Shown here: positions 36,399 to 44,790 of the stretch, one piece after another | Position numbering within the stretch: the first letter of the stretch is position 1 | How the letters are laid out: the number at the start of each line of letters is the position of its first letter | Origin: Oscillospiraceae bacterium | Lineage (GTDB): Bacteria > Bacillota > Clostridia > Oscillospirales > Oscillospiraceae | Direction of reading: 5' to 3' | Assembly: GCA_020025575.1 (NCBI GenBank) | Contig: JAHHRW010000003.1 | Span: forward strand, 62,001-126,000 | Length of the DNA stretch: 64,000 bases | Notes under the pieces: model-generated | Told to the model about the DNA's origin: nothing | Database searches by the model: none | What the model saw: the letters and a program-made list of their open reading frames with translations, nothing else | Translations under genes and position numbers: made by a program

Positions 36399-36503
36399 CT
36401 TGCTGATTGCCTACAAAACCATTGATATTACTGGATTTCTTAGAATCCTATAATCACACTCGGACCAAGGGAGTATCCTTATGGGATACTCCCTTTTTGT
36501 TTT
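36399..36503 (+). repeat. tRNA-Pro 3'-end repeat, copy 2
   Basis: 105 bases matching copy 1 at 34953, ending in CACACTCGGACCA plus the terminator stem (GGGAGTATCC/GGGATACTCCC) and a T-run. It closes the second cargo segment and may terminate the lipoprotein transcript. Confidence 0.85.
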
Positions 36504-36550
36504 ATCCTTAAGGCATTTCCATACCTTTATATTCTGGAATTTTGTTTCAT

Positions 36551-36569
36551 AGTATACTAATAGTATACT
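36551..36569 (+). promoter_or_regulatory. Tandem AGTATACT operator-like sites
   Basis: The self-complementary octamer AGTATACT occurs twice (36551-36558, 36562-36569), 11 bases apart, one helical turn. It lies about 120 bases upstream of the ECF-type promoter and may be a binding site or a second promoter region. Confidence 0.4.
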
Positions 36570-36668
36570 ATATGTAATATTATGGGTTTCTTATGCATGA
36601 TATTCGGTACGTAATCGTTTTAACATCACAATATGATGCTGAATAATATATAAAAATTTATGATACTT

Positions 36669-36696
36669 AAAACCTTTTTCGCCTCCCGTTCGTCTA
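36669..36696 (+). promoter_or_regulatory. ECF-type promoter of the tethered-sigma operon
   Basis: AAAACCTTTTT followed, 17 bases after AAC, by CGTCTA (36691-36696). This fits known ECF promoters of Firmicutes (AAC ... CGTC). The first gene starts 24 bases downstream, so the operon's own sigma factor may drive it. Confidence 0.6.
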
Positions 36697-36719
36697 GAGT
36701 TCAGAAGGGAGGTTGAGCG

Positions 36720-36845
36720 ATGGATACAGGAGAAGATTTTCGGACCATGTTTTGTAAGTTAGTGGAGCAGTATCAATTGTCGCCGCAGGTGGCGGCAGAG
36801 CTGCTAAGAAAAATCCTTACCATCTTGCAGAAGGGTGCCAAATAA
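36720..36845 (+). CDS. 41-residue leader protein of the tethered-sigma operon
   Basis: Small helical protein beginning MDTGEDFRTMFCKLVEQY and ending RKILTILQKGAK, with one Cys and no membrane segment. GGGAGG precedes the ATG at good spacing. Located between the ECF-type promoter and the sigma gene, it could be a partner or regulator of that sigma factor. No homologue recognised. Confidence 0.6.
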   Translation: MDTGEDFRTMFCKLVEQYQLSPQVAAELLRKILTILQKGAK

Positions 36846-36923
36846 TGCTAAAATACAAATGAGTATGTGGAACGATTAGAAATAAAATGTTATAGAAAAT
36901 GTAAACGACTAGGAGGAGATCAG

Positions 36924-39089
36924 ATGGACCCGTTAAATCTTGAAAATTCTAAGGTATTTTCAAAGGAGCAGATCCGATTGGCTGCCGAGGGTAACCAGGA
37001 TGCAATGTCACAGATGTACCAGCTGACGTACCACCGGGTGTACCGCACGGTGAAGTCAATGATTCAGGATGAAGATACCGTTCTTGATATTGTGCAGGAC
37101 AGCTATATCAAAGCATTTCAAAGTCTGGATCAGCTGGATAAGCCTGAAAACTTTTGCGCGTGGATGAATCGAATCGCCACCAACAAAGCGAAGGATTATT
37201 TCAAAAAGAAGAAACCGGTCTTGTTCTCGGAAATCGTCACGGAGGATGATGAGGAACTGGACTTTCAGGATGACAGGTCCGAAAATCTGCCGGAAGCAGT
37301 GATCGATCGGAAGGAGACTACCCGGCTGATTGATGAAATCCTCAGCACCCTGAGCGAGGAACAGCGGATTGCCATCGGTATGTTCTACTATGAGCAAATG
37401 AGTGTGGCGGAAATTGCCGAAGCACTGGGATGCTCCGAAAACACAGCAAAGAGTCGTCTGAACTACGGACGCAAAAAGGTAGAAGTCAAAGTTCGGGATC
37501 TGGAGAAACAGGGTACCAAACTCTACTCTCTTGCACCGCTGCCCTTCCTGCTGTGGCTGTTCCGTATGGATGCAGATGCAGCCATGCTTCCCGGAGAGGT
37601 CTCTCAGGCAGCGCATATTTGGTCGGCAATCAGAGCTTCTGCAACAGAATCTGCAGCCGCAGGAACGTCCACCGCAGGAGCTTCTTCGGCAGCCATTTCC
37701 AACGCGGGAACTTCTACCGCAGCAAATTCGGCTGCATCTGCAGCGGCGAAGGTCGCAGTGGGCGAAGGCTTGAAAGCTGCCGGTGGAAATATCCTTGCCG
37801 GTAAAATCCTTGCCGGAATTCTGGCTGTGAGCGTTGTGGCCGGAGGTGTCACCATAGCGGTGAAATCCGGCGGCTCCAGTCAGCATGATACAGCCGGGAC
37901 CACAGAAACGATGGTTTCCGTGGCAGAAGCCCAGGCACTGCCCGAGGCGCAATTGCACGATCTGTATGATTCTGTGCCGGAAGAACATCAAACGGGAATG
38001 GCGCAGGATGTCTACGAGTCGGTAAAAAATGAGTACCAAAAGGCCATGTGTGCAACAGAATCGACCTACGAGCTGCTCGATTATAAGTATGTGCGCCCGG
38101 AAAGTTCGGCAATGTTCTACTATTTTATGTATGCCCCGGATTTCAAGTTCTATACCGCAGATTATGATATCAATCACGATGGAACAGATGAGCTGCTGAT
38201 TGGTTTCGGGTCAGACAACGATATTCAGGTCGTGGATGTTTATGCTTATGACGGCAATCAACCGGTCAGCTTGCTGTTTCAGAACGCTCTGGGCAGCGAA
38301 TCGGCCCGGCTGCAGATCATGACGGACGGCACCATGTACTACAGCGAAGTGCTTGATGCCCAGTCCAGTGTACACAGCCTGTATAAAATGGCTGAGGATG
38401 GTCGTTCCGCAAAGGAGTCTGCCACATGCCTTTACACGGCCGGAGATGACGATGGGGCGCTGAAAGCCATTCAGGAGCAGGTTTCGGCCTGCACACCTGT
38501 AACGGACTTTTCTTGGACCCAGCTGACAGCGGATCAGAACCAGTTCGCACCCGGTGATGCAGATTTGGCCATCGCGGAAAGCAAGAAAATCGTAGCGGCA
38601 TACTGGGAAGTTTATCAGATGCCCCACGACGAGTTTAACAATGACCCAGCCATCTATGAGCGTTATCCCTATCTGGATGGGATGATGTGGAACTACCACA
38701 TGAACCCTGCAAACTTTGCCGGACAGCAGTTTTACTACGCCATAGTTGATATCGATGGCGATGGAATTTCGGAGCTGCTGATCGGCTATGGCAAGCGGGG
38801 CGACATTCAGCCGTGCAATAGCTTTGCCTGGAACGGTCAGGAAATGGATCGGCTGGGCACCGAAGGCAAGTGTGAGATTCTGGCAGATGGAACCGTTTTG
38901 GATTATGTCGGCAACGGCGGAGAGATTGCAGGGGTCTACAAGCTGGAAAACAGCCGCCTTGTTGAAAATCCGGATACGGAATTCAAGCTGGGATTCAATC
39001 CCGATCACAACGCTTACCTGGATGCAGTGAATGCGCACGGCGGATTGTATCAGCCGGAATGGAACACTGTTTCCGGTCATCACGACTGA
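36924..39089 (+). CDS. Membrane-tethered ECF sigma factor with extracellular domain
   Basis: 721 residues. Residues 15-95 form sigma region 2 (VLDIVQDSYIKAFQSL, then WMNRIATNKAKDYF) and 135-190 region 4 (QMSVAEIAEALGCSENTAKS). An Ala/Ser-rich linker (236-280) leads to one membrane segment (about 294-313). The outer part holds two related blocks, DYDINHDGTDELLIGFG and IVDIDGDGISELLIGYG, like EF-hand or FG-GAP calcium loops. So sensor and sigma factor may be one chain. AGGAGGAG fits the ATG at 36924; the longer frame from 36867 is unlikely. Confidence 0.8.
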   Translation: MDPLNLENSKVFSKEQIRLAAEGNQDAMSQMYQLTYHRVYRTVKSMIQDEDTVLDIVQDSYIKAFQSLDQLDKPENFCAWMNRIATNKAKDYFKKKKPVLFSEIVTEDDEELDFQDDRSENLPEAVIDRKETTRLIDEILSTLSEEQRIAIGMFYYEQMSVAEIAEALGCSENTAKSRLNYGRKKVEVKVRDLEKQGTKLYSLAPLPFLLWLFRMDADAAMLPGEVSQAAHIWSAIRASATESAAAGTSTAGASSAAISNAGTSTAANSAASAAAKVAVGEGLKAAGGNILAGKILAGILAVSVVAGGVTIAVKSGGSSQHDTAGTTETMVSVAEAQALPEAQLHDLYDSVPEEHQTGMAQDVYESVKNEYQKAMCATESTYELLDYKYVRPESSAMFYYFMYAPDFKFYTADYDINHDGTDELLIGFGSDNDIQVVDVYAYDGNQPVSLLFQNALGSESARLQIMTDGTMYYSEVLDAQSSVHSLYKMAEDGRSAKESATCLYTAGDDDGALKAIQEQVSACTPVTDFSWTQLTADQNQFAPGDADLAIAESKKIVAAYWEVYQMPHDEFNNDPAIYERYPYLDGMMWNYHMNPANFAGQQFYYAIVDIDGDGISELLIGYGKRGDIQPCNSFAWNGQEMDRLGTEGKCEILADGTVLDYVGNGGEIAGVYKLENSRLVENPDTEFKLGFNPDHNAYLDAVNAHGGLYQPEWNTVSGHHD

Positions 39090-39230
39090 TTTTGGAAGTC
39101 GGTGGCGCAGGGCTTCGGCACAGTGGCACCGGTTTTCAAAAAAATAAAAATTTCTTTGTTTTTATTAAAACCAAATGGAAATGTCAATCGTCTATAAGGC
39201 AGAAAACAAAAACAAAGGAGAAAGATCATT

Positions 39231-39812
39231 ATGGAAACATTATTAAATCAACTGAACCAGGCAGACAGAATCTGCAGCGAGGCCAACGTGTTTTTTGAAA
39301 AAGAGGCGGCTTTTCAGGGACGGGCCGATTCCAAGCGGGCCCATCTGGTTAAAAACACGGTAAGAGTGGGACTAGTTGCATTTTTTGTAGGACTCTTATT
39401 GGACTCGGAACTTACGTGGCTGATAATTCTCATCGCTGCTGCTGCGTTCTTTGTGTTGACGAAGTTTAAAATCAAGGATCTCAGTGAGAAGGCTGCATCT
39501 GAAGATAAAAAGGGTATGAAGATTCTGGAAGACAACTACGAAGATCTTAAGTTCCTCCCCGATGACTACTGGTATCCTCTGGCAACCGGCTATCTGGTCA
39601 AGATCATCAGCACCCAGCGTGCCGACTCCCTGAAGGAAGCGCTCGATATGTTTGATGCTCAGCTGCACCGCTGGAAGGTGGAAGAGGCCAATGCAGAAAT
39701 GGTTGCCCAGCAGCAGGCACAGACCGCACACCTCAAGAGCATCCGCACCAGCAGCAAGATCAATGCTGCCGCCAATATCATCAACGGTATGAACAACATG
39801 TACAACCGCTGA
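39231..39812 (+). CDS. Unknown protein with one membrane hairpin and coiled coil
   Basis: 193 residues: a charged N-terminal helix, two adjacent hydrophobic segments (VGLVAFFVGLLLDS and LTWLIILIAAAAFFVL) near residues 45-80, and a cytosolic C-terminal helical region rich in Gln and Ala. Not recognised. It follows the tethered sigma gene by 141 bases and precedes a lipoprotein gene, so it may act in the same surface response. AAAGGAG precedes the ATG. Confidence 0.75.
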   Translation: METLLNQLNQADRICSEANVFFEKEAAFQGRADSKRAHLVKNTVRVGLVAFFVGLLLDSELTWLIILIAAAAFFVLTKFKIKDLSEKAASEDKKGMKILEDNYEDLKFLPDDYWYPLATGYLVKIISTQRADSLKEALDMFDAQLHRWKVEEANAEMVAQQQAQTAHLKSIRTSSKINAAANIINGMNNMYNR

Positions 39813-39841
39813 TACAAAATATGAAAAGGAAGTGTATCATA

Positions 39842-41005
39842 ATGAGAAAACTAAAAAAGTGGATGATCCTGATTTTCGGTGCAGTGATGATGCTGGCACT
39901 GACTGCCTGCGGCAGTACCGAAGTTGACGTTTCCCCCTATCTTTCCGTCAATTTCAGCGGATTCAACGGAAAAGCCACTGCTGCTGCAGATTTTGATTTT
40001 GCCGAGTTTGAGCATGGCATCATGTCCCAGTGGAAGGATGATGAAAAGTCCGTGAAGAAGCTGGCAGAACTGACTGCCCTCGAAACCACCTTCCAGCTGG
40101 AACCTAAGACCACCGAGGGAGTGCGCAACGGCGACACCATCACGATCAAGCTGACCTATAATGAGGAGAAAGCCAAGGAACTGGGCTATTCCTTCAAAAA
40201 CACGGAGAAAACCATTCAGGTGGAAGGCCTTCAGGAGGCAATTGAAGTTGATCCTTTTGACGAAGCCGTGTTCGGCCCTGAAGAAGACATTTATCTGGAG
40301 ATTTCAGGATGCTCTCCCTATCTTACCGTCCATGTCAATAACGGCGGCACAGATATTTACAGCAGCATCTCCTATAAAGTGGATGTCGGTGAGAATCAGG
40401 AAAATGGATATTTGAAAAACGGTGATACCGTAAAGATTACCGCATCTTTCAATTCCACCAGTGTAGATGCGTATGAATTAACCCGCACGGAACTGGAAGT
40501 TCCCGTCGAAGGCAATGAAAGCTATGTGACAGACGTTTCCATGCTCAGCCAGAACAGCATTCAGGAGCTGAAGGGTCAAATGCAGAAAGAACTGGAGGAA
40601 AAAAAGAACTCTTACTTTGAGCTCTTCGGCGATGATCCCGAGAAACCGAGGTATTTGCTTGATATGAAACAAGGGGTAACCTTTGGTGATCTGATGTTCA
40701 CTGGCTCTGCTGCTGCCGCTTCGGATGTAGATACGGTTTCTTGGAATAAACATTGGCTTGTGGTTCCGTTCAAGGTTGCGGTCGATAACGTTACCTATTA
40801 TACAGTTGACGGAGAGGAACATGTCATGTCCTTCCCGGATGCCTGCGGCTACTTTGTTGTGTCTGGAATTCGGATTGATAAAAACGGCGATCTCATTCCC
40901 GGATATGGCAACGTTGAACTTGACAACCTGTTTAAAAATCAGGAGTTGATGGATAAGGCCATTGAGAGTGAAAGCGGTGAAGTGACCTACAGCAACTTTA
41001 ACTAA
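39842..41005 (+). CDS. Lipoprotein with duplicated beta domain
   Basis: 387 residues with a lipoprotein signal (LALTAC, Cys near residue 22). Two related domains follow, each with a PYL.V..NG start and a NGDTITIK / NGDTVKIT strand ending in a V.VEGL/VEGN motif, then a C-terminal domain. Such duplicated modules occur in clostridial surface proteins of unknown role. The start at 39842 matches GGAAG upstream; the ATG at 39821 is less likely. A terminator follows, ending the operon. Confidence 0.78.
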   Translation: MRKLKKWMILIFGAVMMLALTACGSTEVDVSPYLSVNFSGFNGKATAAADFDFAEFEHGIMSQWKDDEKSVKKLAELTALETTFQLEPKTTEGVRNGDTITIKLTYNEEKAKELGYSFKNTEKTIQVEGLQEAIEVDPFDEAVFGPEEDIYLEISGCSPYLTVHVNNGGTDIYSSISYKVDVGENQENGYLKNGDTVKITASFNSTSVDAYELTRTELEVPVEGNESYVTDVSMLSQNSIQELKGQMQKELEEKKNSYFELFGDDPEKPRYLLDMKQGVTFGDLMFTGSAAAASDVDTVSWNKHWLVVPFKVAVDNVTYYTVDGEEHVMSFPDACGYFVVSGIRIDKNGDLIPGYGNVELDNLFKNQELMDKAIESESGEVTYSNFN

Positions 41006-41023
41006 GAAAACATACCATATGGG

Positions 41024-41061
41024 GCACCGAAGCACAGTATCCTGTGTTTCGGTGCTTTTTT
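41024..41061 (+). terminator. Terminator of the tethered-sigma operon
   Basis: GCACCGAAGCACAG/CTGTGTTTCGGTGC stem followed by six T residues. Confidence 0.93.
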
Positions 41062-41212
41062 AGAATCTTATTGTGCGATCTTAAAAATGTGATAATATAT
41101 CGTTATATACGGTCAAGCTTCCCCTTTACACAGCACATGACACCGAGGGTCAGAGGATTCCCCCAATTGGTGCGAAGCATTGATCTGAGAAAATAATCAG
41201 TGGGGTACAGGT

Positions 41213-42169
41213 ATGGAACAAGAAAGAAAACTGGCGCTGCTCATCGATGCTGAAAATACGTCGGCAGCAAAAATCGAACAGATCCTTCGGGAAGTATCAC
41301 AATACGGAAGTATTATCCTGAGAAGAGCATACGGCAATTGGCGTAAGGAAGGTTTGAAAAGCTGGGAAAATACGCTGATGCAGCACGCCATCAAGCCAAT
41401 CCAGCAGTTTGACTACGTTTCCGGAAAGAGTACGACGGATTTTGCGCTGGTGATCGATGCAATGCATCTGCTCTATAGCGGGCTGTACGATGGGTTTGCC
41501 ATCGTCTCCAGCGACAGCGATTTTACGCCTCTGGCCATTCATTTGCGAGAGGGCGGTAAATTTGTCATCGGCATCGGCGGAGAAAGTACGGTAGAGGCCT
41601 TCCGAAAGAGCTGCAATATTTTTACAGTATTGAAGGAGACACCGATCCGGGTGCAGCCTGCGAAAGTGCAGCCCGCTGTGCCGGTTCAGAAGAAGCAACC
41701 CTGTGACCTTGAAAAAATACATGACCTGCTGGAGAAGGTATTCCAGAAAAATAAAACCGACAACGGCTATGCCTATGTAAGCGCTGCAGGCTCCGCCATC
41801 AAGAAGTATGATTCCACTTTCAAGCCCAAAAATTACGGCTATTCTAATCTCAATGGGTTGATTGCGGGCTTTCCAAAGAAATATGCGATCCAACGTAACG
41901 GTTCAGTTGATATGTATCGTTGTCTGAATCAACCGCAGCAGACCAGTAAGCCAGGAAAGAATACGATGAGACACCAAAAACAAATTCTGGAATATTTGGA
42001 TGAACACGGCAGTGCGAAACGAAAAGAATTTGACGAGCTGTTGCAGCTGCAGGCCAGCCGCACCGGTGTAATTCTTCACGATTTGGTGGCAGAGGGAGTT
42101 CTTGTGACCGATGGAGGTCGCCAGAACAGGGTGTACAAACGGAACCCGTCCGTGGCAGATCATGCGTAA
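41213..42169 (+). CDS. NYN-domain protein with LOTUS-like C-terminal domain
   Basis: 318 residues: an N-terminal NYN (PIN-like, LabA/DUF88) domain with the acidic residues LLIDAEN, DFALVIDAM and IVSSDSDFTPL expected of a metal-dependent RNase, then an OST-HTH/LOTUS-like domain (about 165-240, ending GFPKKYAIQRNGS) and a C-terminal winged helix-like segment. It probably binds and cuts RNA. Monocistronic; the ribosome site (TGGGGTACAGG) is weak. Confidence 0.85.
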   Translation: MEQERKLALLIDAENTSAAKIEQILREVSQYGSIILRRAYGNWRKEGLKSWENTLMQHAIKPIQQFDYVSGKSTTDFALVIDAMHLLYSGLYDGFAIVSSDSDFTPLAIHLREGGKFVIGIGGESTVEAFRKSCNIFTVLKETPIRVQPAKVQPAVPVQKKQPCDLEKIHDLLEKVFQKNKTDNGYAYVSAAGSAIKKYDSTFKPKNYGYSNLNGLIAGFPKKYAIQRNGSVDMYRCLNQPQQTSKPGKNTMRHQKQILEYLDEHGSAKRKEFDELLQLQASRTGVILHDLVAEGVLVTDGGRQNRVYKRNPSVADHA

Positions 42170-42342
42170 AACTGCAAACAGTAATTGATCCCCCTTGCAG
42201 ACAATCTGATTTCGTGGCAAGGCAAATTGTCTTGCTCTCCGCGTTGGTTCGGCTGCATCTATGTAATGATTTGCAAACCTTCATTTTGTGACATTTTTCC
42301 CCAGAAACAAAATTTCCCCTTTCCTTTCTGATGTCAATTTGC

Positions 42343-42348
42343 TATAAT
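42343..42348 (+). promoter_or_regulatory. -10 element of the queuosine salvage operon
   Basis: TATAAT in GCTATAATGG. The -35 is weak. Transcription from about 42355 would include the preQ1 riboswitch at 42385. Confidence 0.6.
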
Positions 42349-42384
42349 GGACATCGCATTTATGAAATCGAATATTTTATTCGG

Positions 42385-42420
42385 ACTGGTTCGTGAACTT
42401 CCCAGTATAAAAAACCAAGT
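42385..42420 (+). promoter_or_regulatory. preQ1-I riboswitch upstream of queK
   Basis: The P1 stem ACTGG/CCAGT encloses TTCGTGAACTTC, followed by the A-rich tail ATAAAAAACCAAG. This mirrors the class I layout GGTTC...CC..ATAAAAAACTA. The tail pairs back into the loop to form the H-type pseudoknot; the exact P2 pairs are not certain by eye. The genes it precedes salvage queuosine, which fits the ligand. Confidence 0.8.
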
Positions 42421-42453
42421 ATCTCAAAATAATTTATCAAAGGAGATTGGAGA

Positions 42454-43464
42454 ATGAATGCACAAAAAGTAATCTTGGATTGCGACCCCGGAATTGATGA
42501 CAGCCTTGCGATCATGCTGGCACTGTCCTGCCCAGAAATTGATGTGGTTGGTATCACCATTGTTTGCGGCAATGTTCCCGTCAGCAAAGGTGTACAAAAC
42601 GCCTGCAAAGTGCTGGACTGGATGGGCCGCACAGACATCCCCGTGTACAAAGGAGAAGAAAAACCGCTGGTACGTCCATATGTGGACGCAATGGACACCC
42701 ATGGCAAAGACGGCCTTGGCCAGTCCGGTTTTCCAGTTCCGTCTGGGTGCACCGTCAAAGATAACGCAGTAGCATATCTGGAATCGGTTTTCACCACACA
42801 GAAGGACGTTTCCGTGATTGCACTGGGGCCTTTGACCAATCTGGAACGGCTGCTGGAACGGAATCGCGCAGCTTTTTGCAACATCCGTGAGCTTATTTCC
42901 ATGGGGGGAACCTACAAATCCCACGGGAACTGTTCCCCTGTGGCAGAATACAATTACTGGTGCGACCCAGATGCCGCCGCCCATGTTTACACTGCCTTTT
43001 CCTCCCTGCCGGAATTGAAAGACAAGTTCATCCACATGGTTGGGCTGGATGTAACTCGAAAAATTGTACTTACTCCCAATATCTTGGAGTATATGAAAAA
43101 CGTAAACCCCTCTTTGGGTCAAAAAATAGAGGCCATCACCCGATTTTATTTTGATTTTCACTGGAAACAGGAAGGGGTGATTGGCTGTGTACTCAACGAC
43201 CCCCTGGCTGTTGCATATTTTGCAGACCGTTCTTTGTGCCATGGCTTTACCACTTACACAGCCGTGGAAACGACCGGCATCAGCTATGGTCAGACCCTTT
43301 GTGATGCCTTCCAAATCTGGAATCAGCTCCACAATAGCAAAGTGCTTACACAAGTAGATACCAAGAAGTTTATGATGCTCTTCCTGTGCCGGGTATTGGG
43401 TGCCCAGCCGGATCAGGCCAGCAAGGTGCTGGATCAGATTTTAGTTGGGGAGGTGTTGGCATGA
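42454..43464 (+). CDS. queK: Nucleoside hydrolase, probable queuosine hydrolase QueK
   Basis: 336-residue inosine-uridine nucleoside hydrolase family enzyme with the calcium-binding N-terminal motif LDCDPGIDDSLAIM and a C-terminal NDPLAVAYF. Alone it could act on any nucleoside, but the order nucleoside hydrolase, ECF S component, small radical SAM protein matches the queuosine salvage genes queK-queT-queL described in Clostridioides difficile. QueK frees queuine from the nucleoside. It overlaps queT by ATGA; AAAGGAG precedes the ATG. Confidence 0.82.
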   Translation: MNAQKVILDCDPGIDDSLAIMLALSCPEIDVVGITIVCGNVPVSKGVQNACKVLDWMGRTDIPVYKGEEKPLVRPYVDAMDTHGKDGLGQSGFPVPSGCTVKDNAVAYLESVFTTQKDVSVIALGPLTNLERLLERNRAAFCNIRELISMGGTYKSHGNCSPVAEYNYWCDPDAAAHVYTAFSSLPELKDKFIHMVGLDVTRKIVLTPNILEYMKNVNPSLGQKIEAITRFYFDFHWKQEGVIGCVLNDPLAVAYFADRSLCHGFTTYTAVETTGISYGQTLCDAFQIWNQLHNSKVLTQVDTKKFMMLFLCRVLGAQPDQASKVLDQILVGEVLA

Positions 43465-44030
43465 AACGCATACACCTTTCCGCATCCCAGATGTCTTTTA
43501 TTTCCTTGTGCGTGGTGCTGAATATCGTTGGTTCCAATCTGGCAGGTCTTTCAAAACTCCCGATTTATTTTGACAGTTTCGGAACCGTACTGTGCGCCAT
43601 GCTATACGGGCCGATCTATGGCATGATTCCCGGTTTATTAAGTGGTCTGTTGGTTGGTATTACCGTTGATGTATATTCCCTGTTCTTCATACCCGTCGGT
43701 ATGCTGATTGGTTTACTGGCCGGTATCGTATATCGTTCCAAACGCCTTACTTCTTCCAAGGCACTTCTCCCAGTTTGTGCCTTTCTGGTCACACTTCCCG
43801 GAACCATTCTGGCCTCTTGCATCTGTGCCTTCGTTTTTGGCGGGATAACTTCTTCCGTGTCCAGTCTTTTGGTGCAATACCTGCATCAAGCCGGAATGAA
43901 CCTAGTCGCAAGCGTGTTCTGCGTACAATTTCTCACAGACTATGTGGATCGTTTGTTAGTTTTGGTGTTTGCAGTGTTCTTGGTGAAATATCTTCCTGCA
44001 TCGATTACCGGCAAACATAAGAAAGGATAA
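43461..44030 (+). CDS. queT: ECF transporter substrate-binding subunit, probable QueT
   Basis: 189-residue integral membrane S component with six hydrophobic segments (for example SFISLCVVLNIVGSNLAGL). It would dock on the shared EcfA1-EcfA2-EcfT module, whose genes lie at 52773-55304, to import queuine, queuosine or precursors. Substrate is inferred from the overlap with queK, the following queL and the preQ1 riboswitch. Confidence 0.8.
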   Translation: MKRIHLSASQMSFISLCVVLNIVGSNLAGLSKLPIYFDSFGTVLCAMLYGPIYGMIPGLLSGLLVGITVDVYSLFFIPVGMLIGLLAGIVYRSKRLTSSKALLPVCAFLVTLPGTILASCICAFVFGGITSSVSSLLVQYLHQAGMNLVASVFCVQFLTDYVDRLLVLVFAVFLVKYLPASITGKHKKG

Positions 44031-44037
44031 CCTCTAG

Positions 44038-44727
44038 ATGGAGCGATACAGCAAAATCACAAATAAAAATCAGCGCGAGATCGTGCTCCTGAAATCCCGC
44101 CCATGTGCGTGGGGAAAATGCCGTTTTTGCGACTATATCCATGACAATTCTCGCAACATCGACGAAATGGTTGCGCTGAATCAGGAAGTTCTGGGCTGCG
44201 TTACCGGAGAATTTGGCGTCTTGGAAGTGATCAACTCCGGCAGTTGCTTTGAACTGCCAATGCAAACCCTGGAAGATATTCGCCGCACCGTGCAAGAAAA
44301 GAACATCGGCAGACTTTTCTTTGAGGCACACTGGATCTACCGCAGCCGTCTGGACGAGATGCGGGAATTCTTTGGCATCCCCATTACCTTTAAAACCGGC
44401 GCTGAAACCTTTGATTACGATTTTCGTGAGAAATACCTGAACAAACACGCCGATTTCCAAGATGCCGCGGAGTTGAGCCGATACTTCGACTCGCCATGCC
44501 TGATGGTGGGCATTCAAGGGCAGACCAAAGAAATGATTCAATACGATATCGAATGCCTGAAAAAGTACTTTAAGCTGGGCACGATCAATGTGTTTACCAA
44601 TAACTCCACCGATGTAAAACGCGATGACGCGCTGGTGGACTGGTTTATGAAGGAATACGCCTATTTGCAGCAAGATCCCACAGTGGAAGTCTTGTACGAA
44701 AACACCGACTTTGGTGTAGGCGATTAA
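44038..44727 (+). CDS. queL: Radical SAM enzyme, probable queuine lyase QueL
   Basis: 229-residue radical SAM protein with an unusual cluster motif CAWGKCRFC (CX4CX2C) near residue 31. QueL of C. difficile converts queuine back to a precursor base that can re-enter tRNA modification. Its compact size and position after queK and queT support this call. It starts seven bases after queT; a terminator follows. Confidence 0.8.
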   Translation: MERYSKITNKNQREIVLLKSRPCAWGKCRFCDYIHDNSRNIDEMVALNQEVLGCVTGEFGVLEVINSGSCFELPMQTLEDIRRTVQEKNIGRLFFEAHWIYRSRLDEMREFFGIPITFKTGAETFDYDFREKYLNKHADFQDAAELSRYFDSPCLMVGIQGQTKEMIQYDIECLKKYFKLGTINVFTNNSTDVKRDDALVDWFMKEYAYLQQDPTVEVLYENTDFGVGD

Positions 44728-44755
44728 AAAAGAGCTGTGCAAAAACAGCACTACA

Positions 44756-44790
44756 AAAGCCCAGTTCGGTCTTGTACTGAACTGGGCTTT
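44756..44790 (+). terminator. Terminator of the queuosine salvage operon
   Basis: AAAGCCCAGTTC/GAACTGGGCTTT stem after queL with a T-rich tail. Confidence 0.9.
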
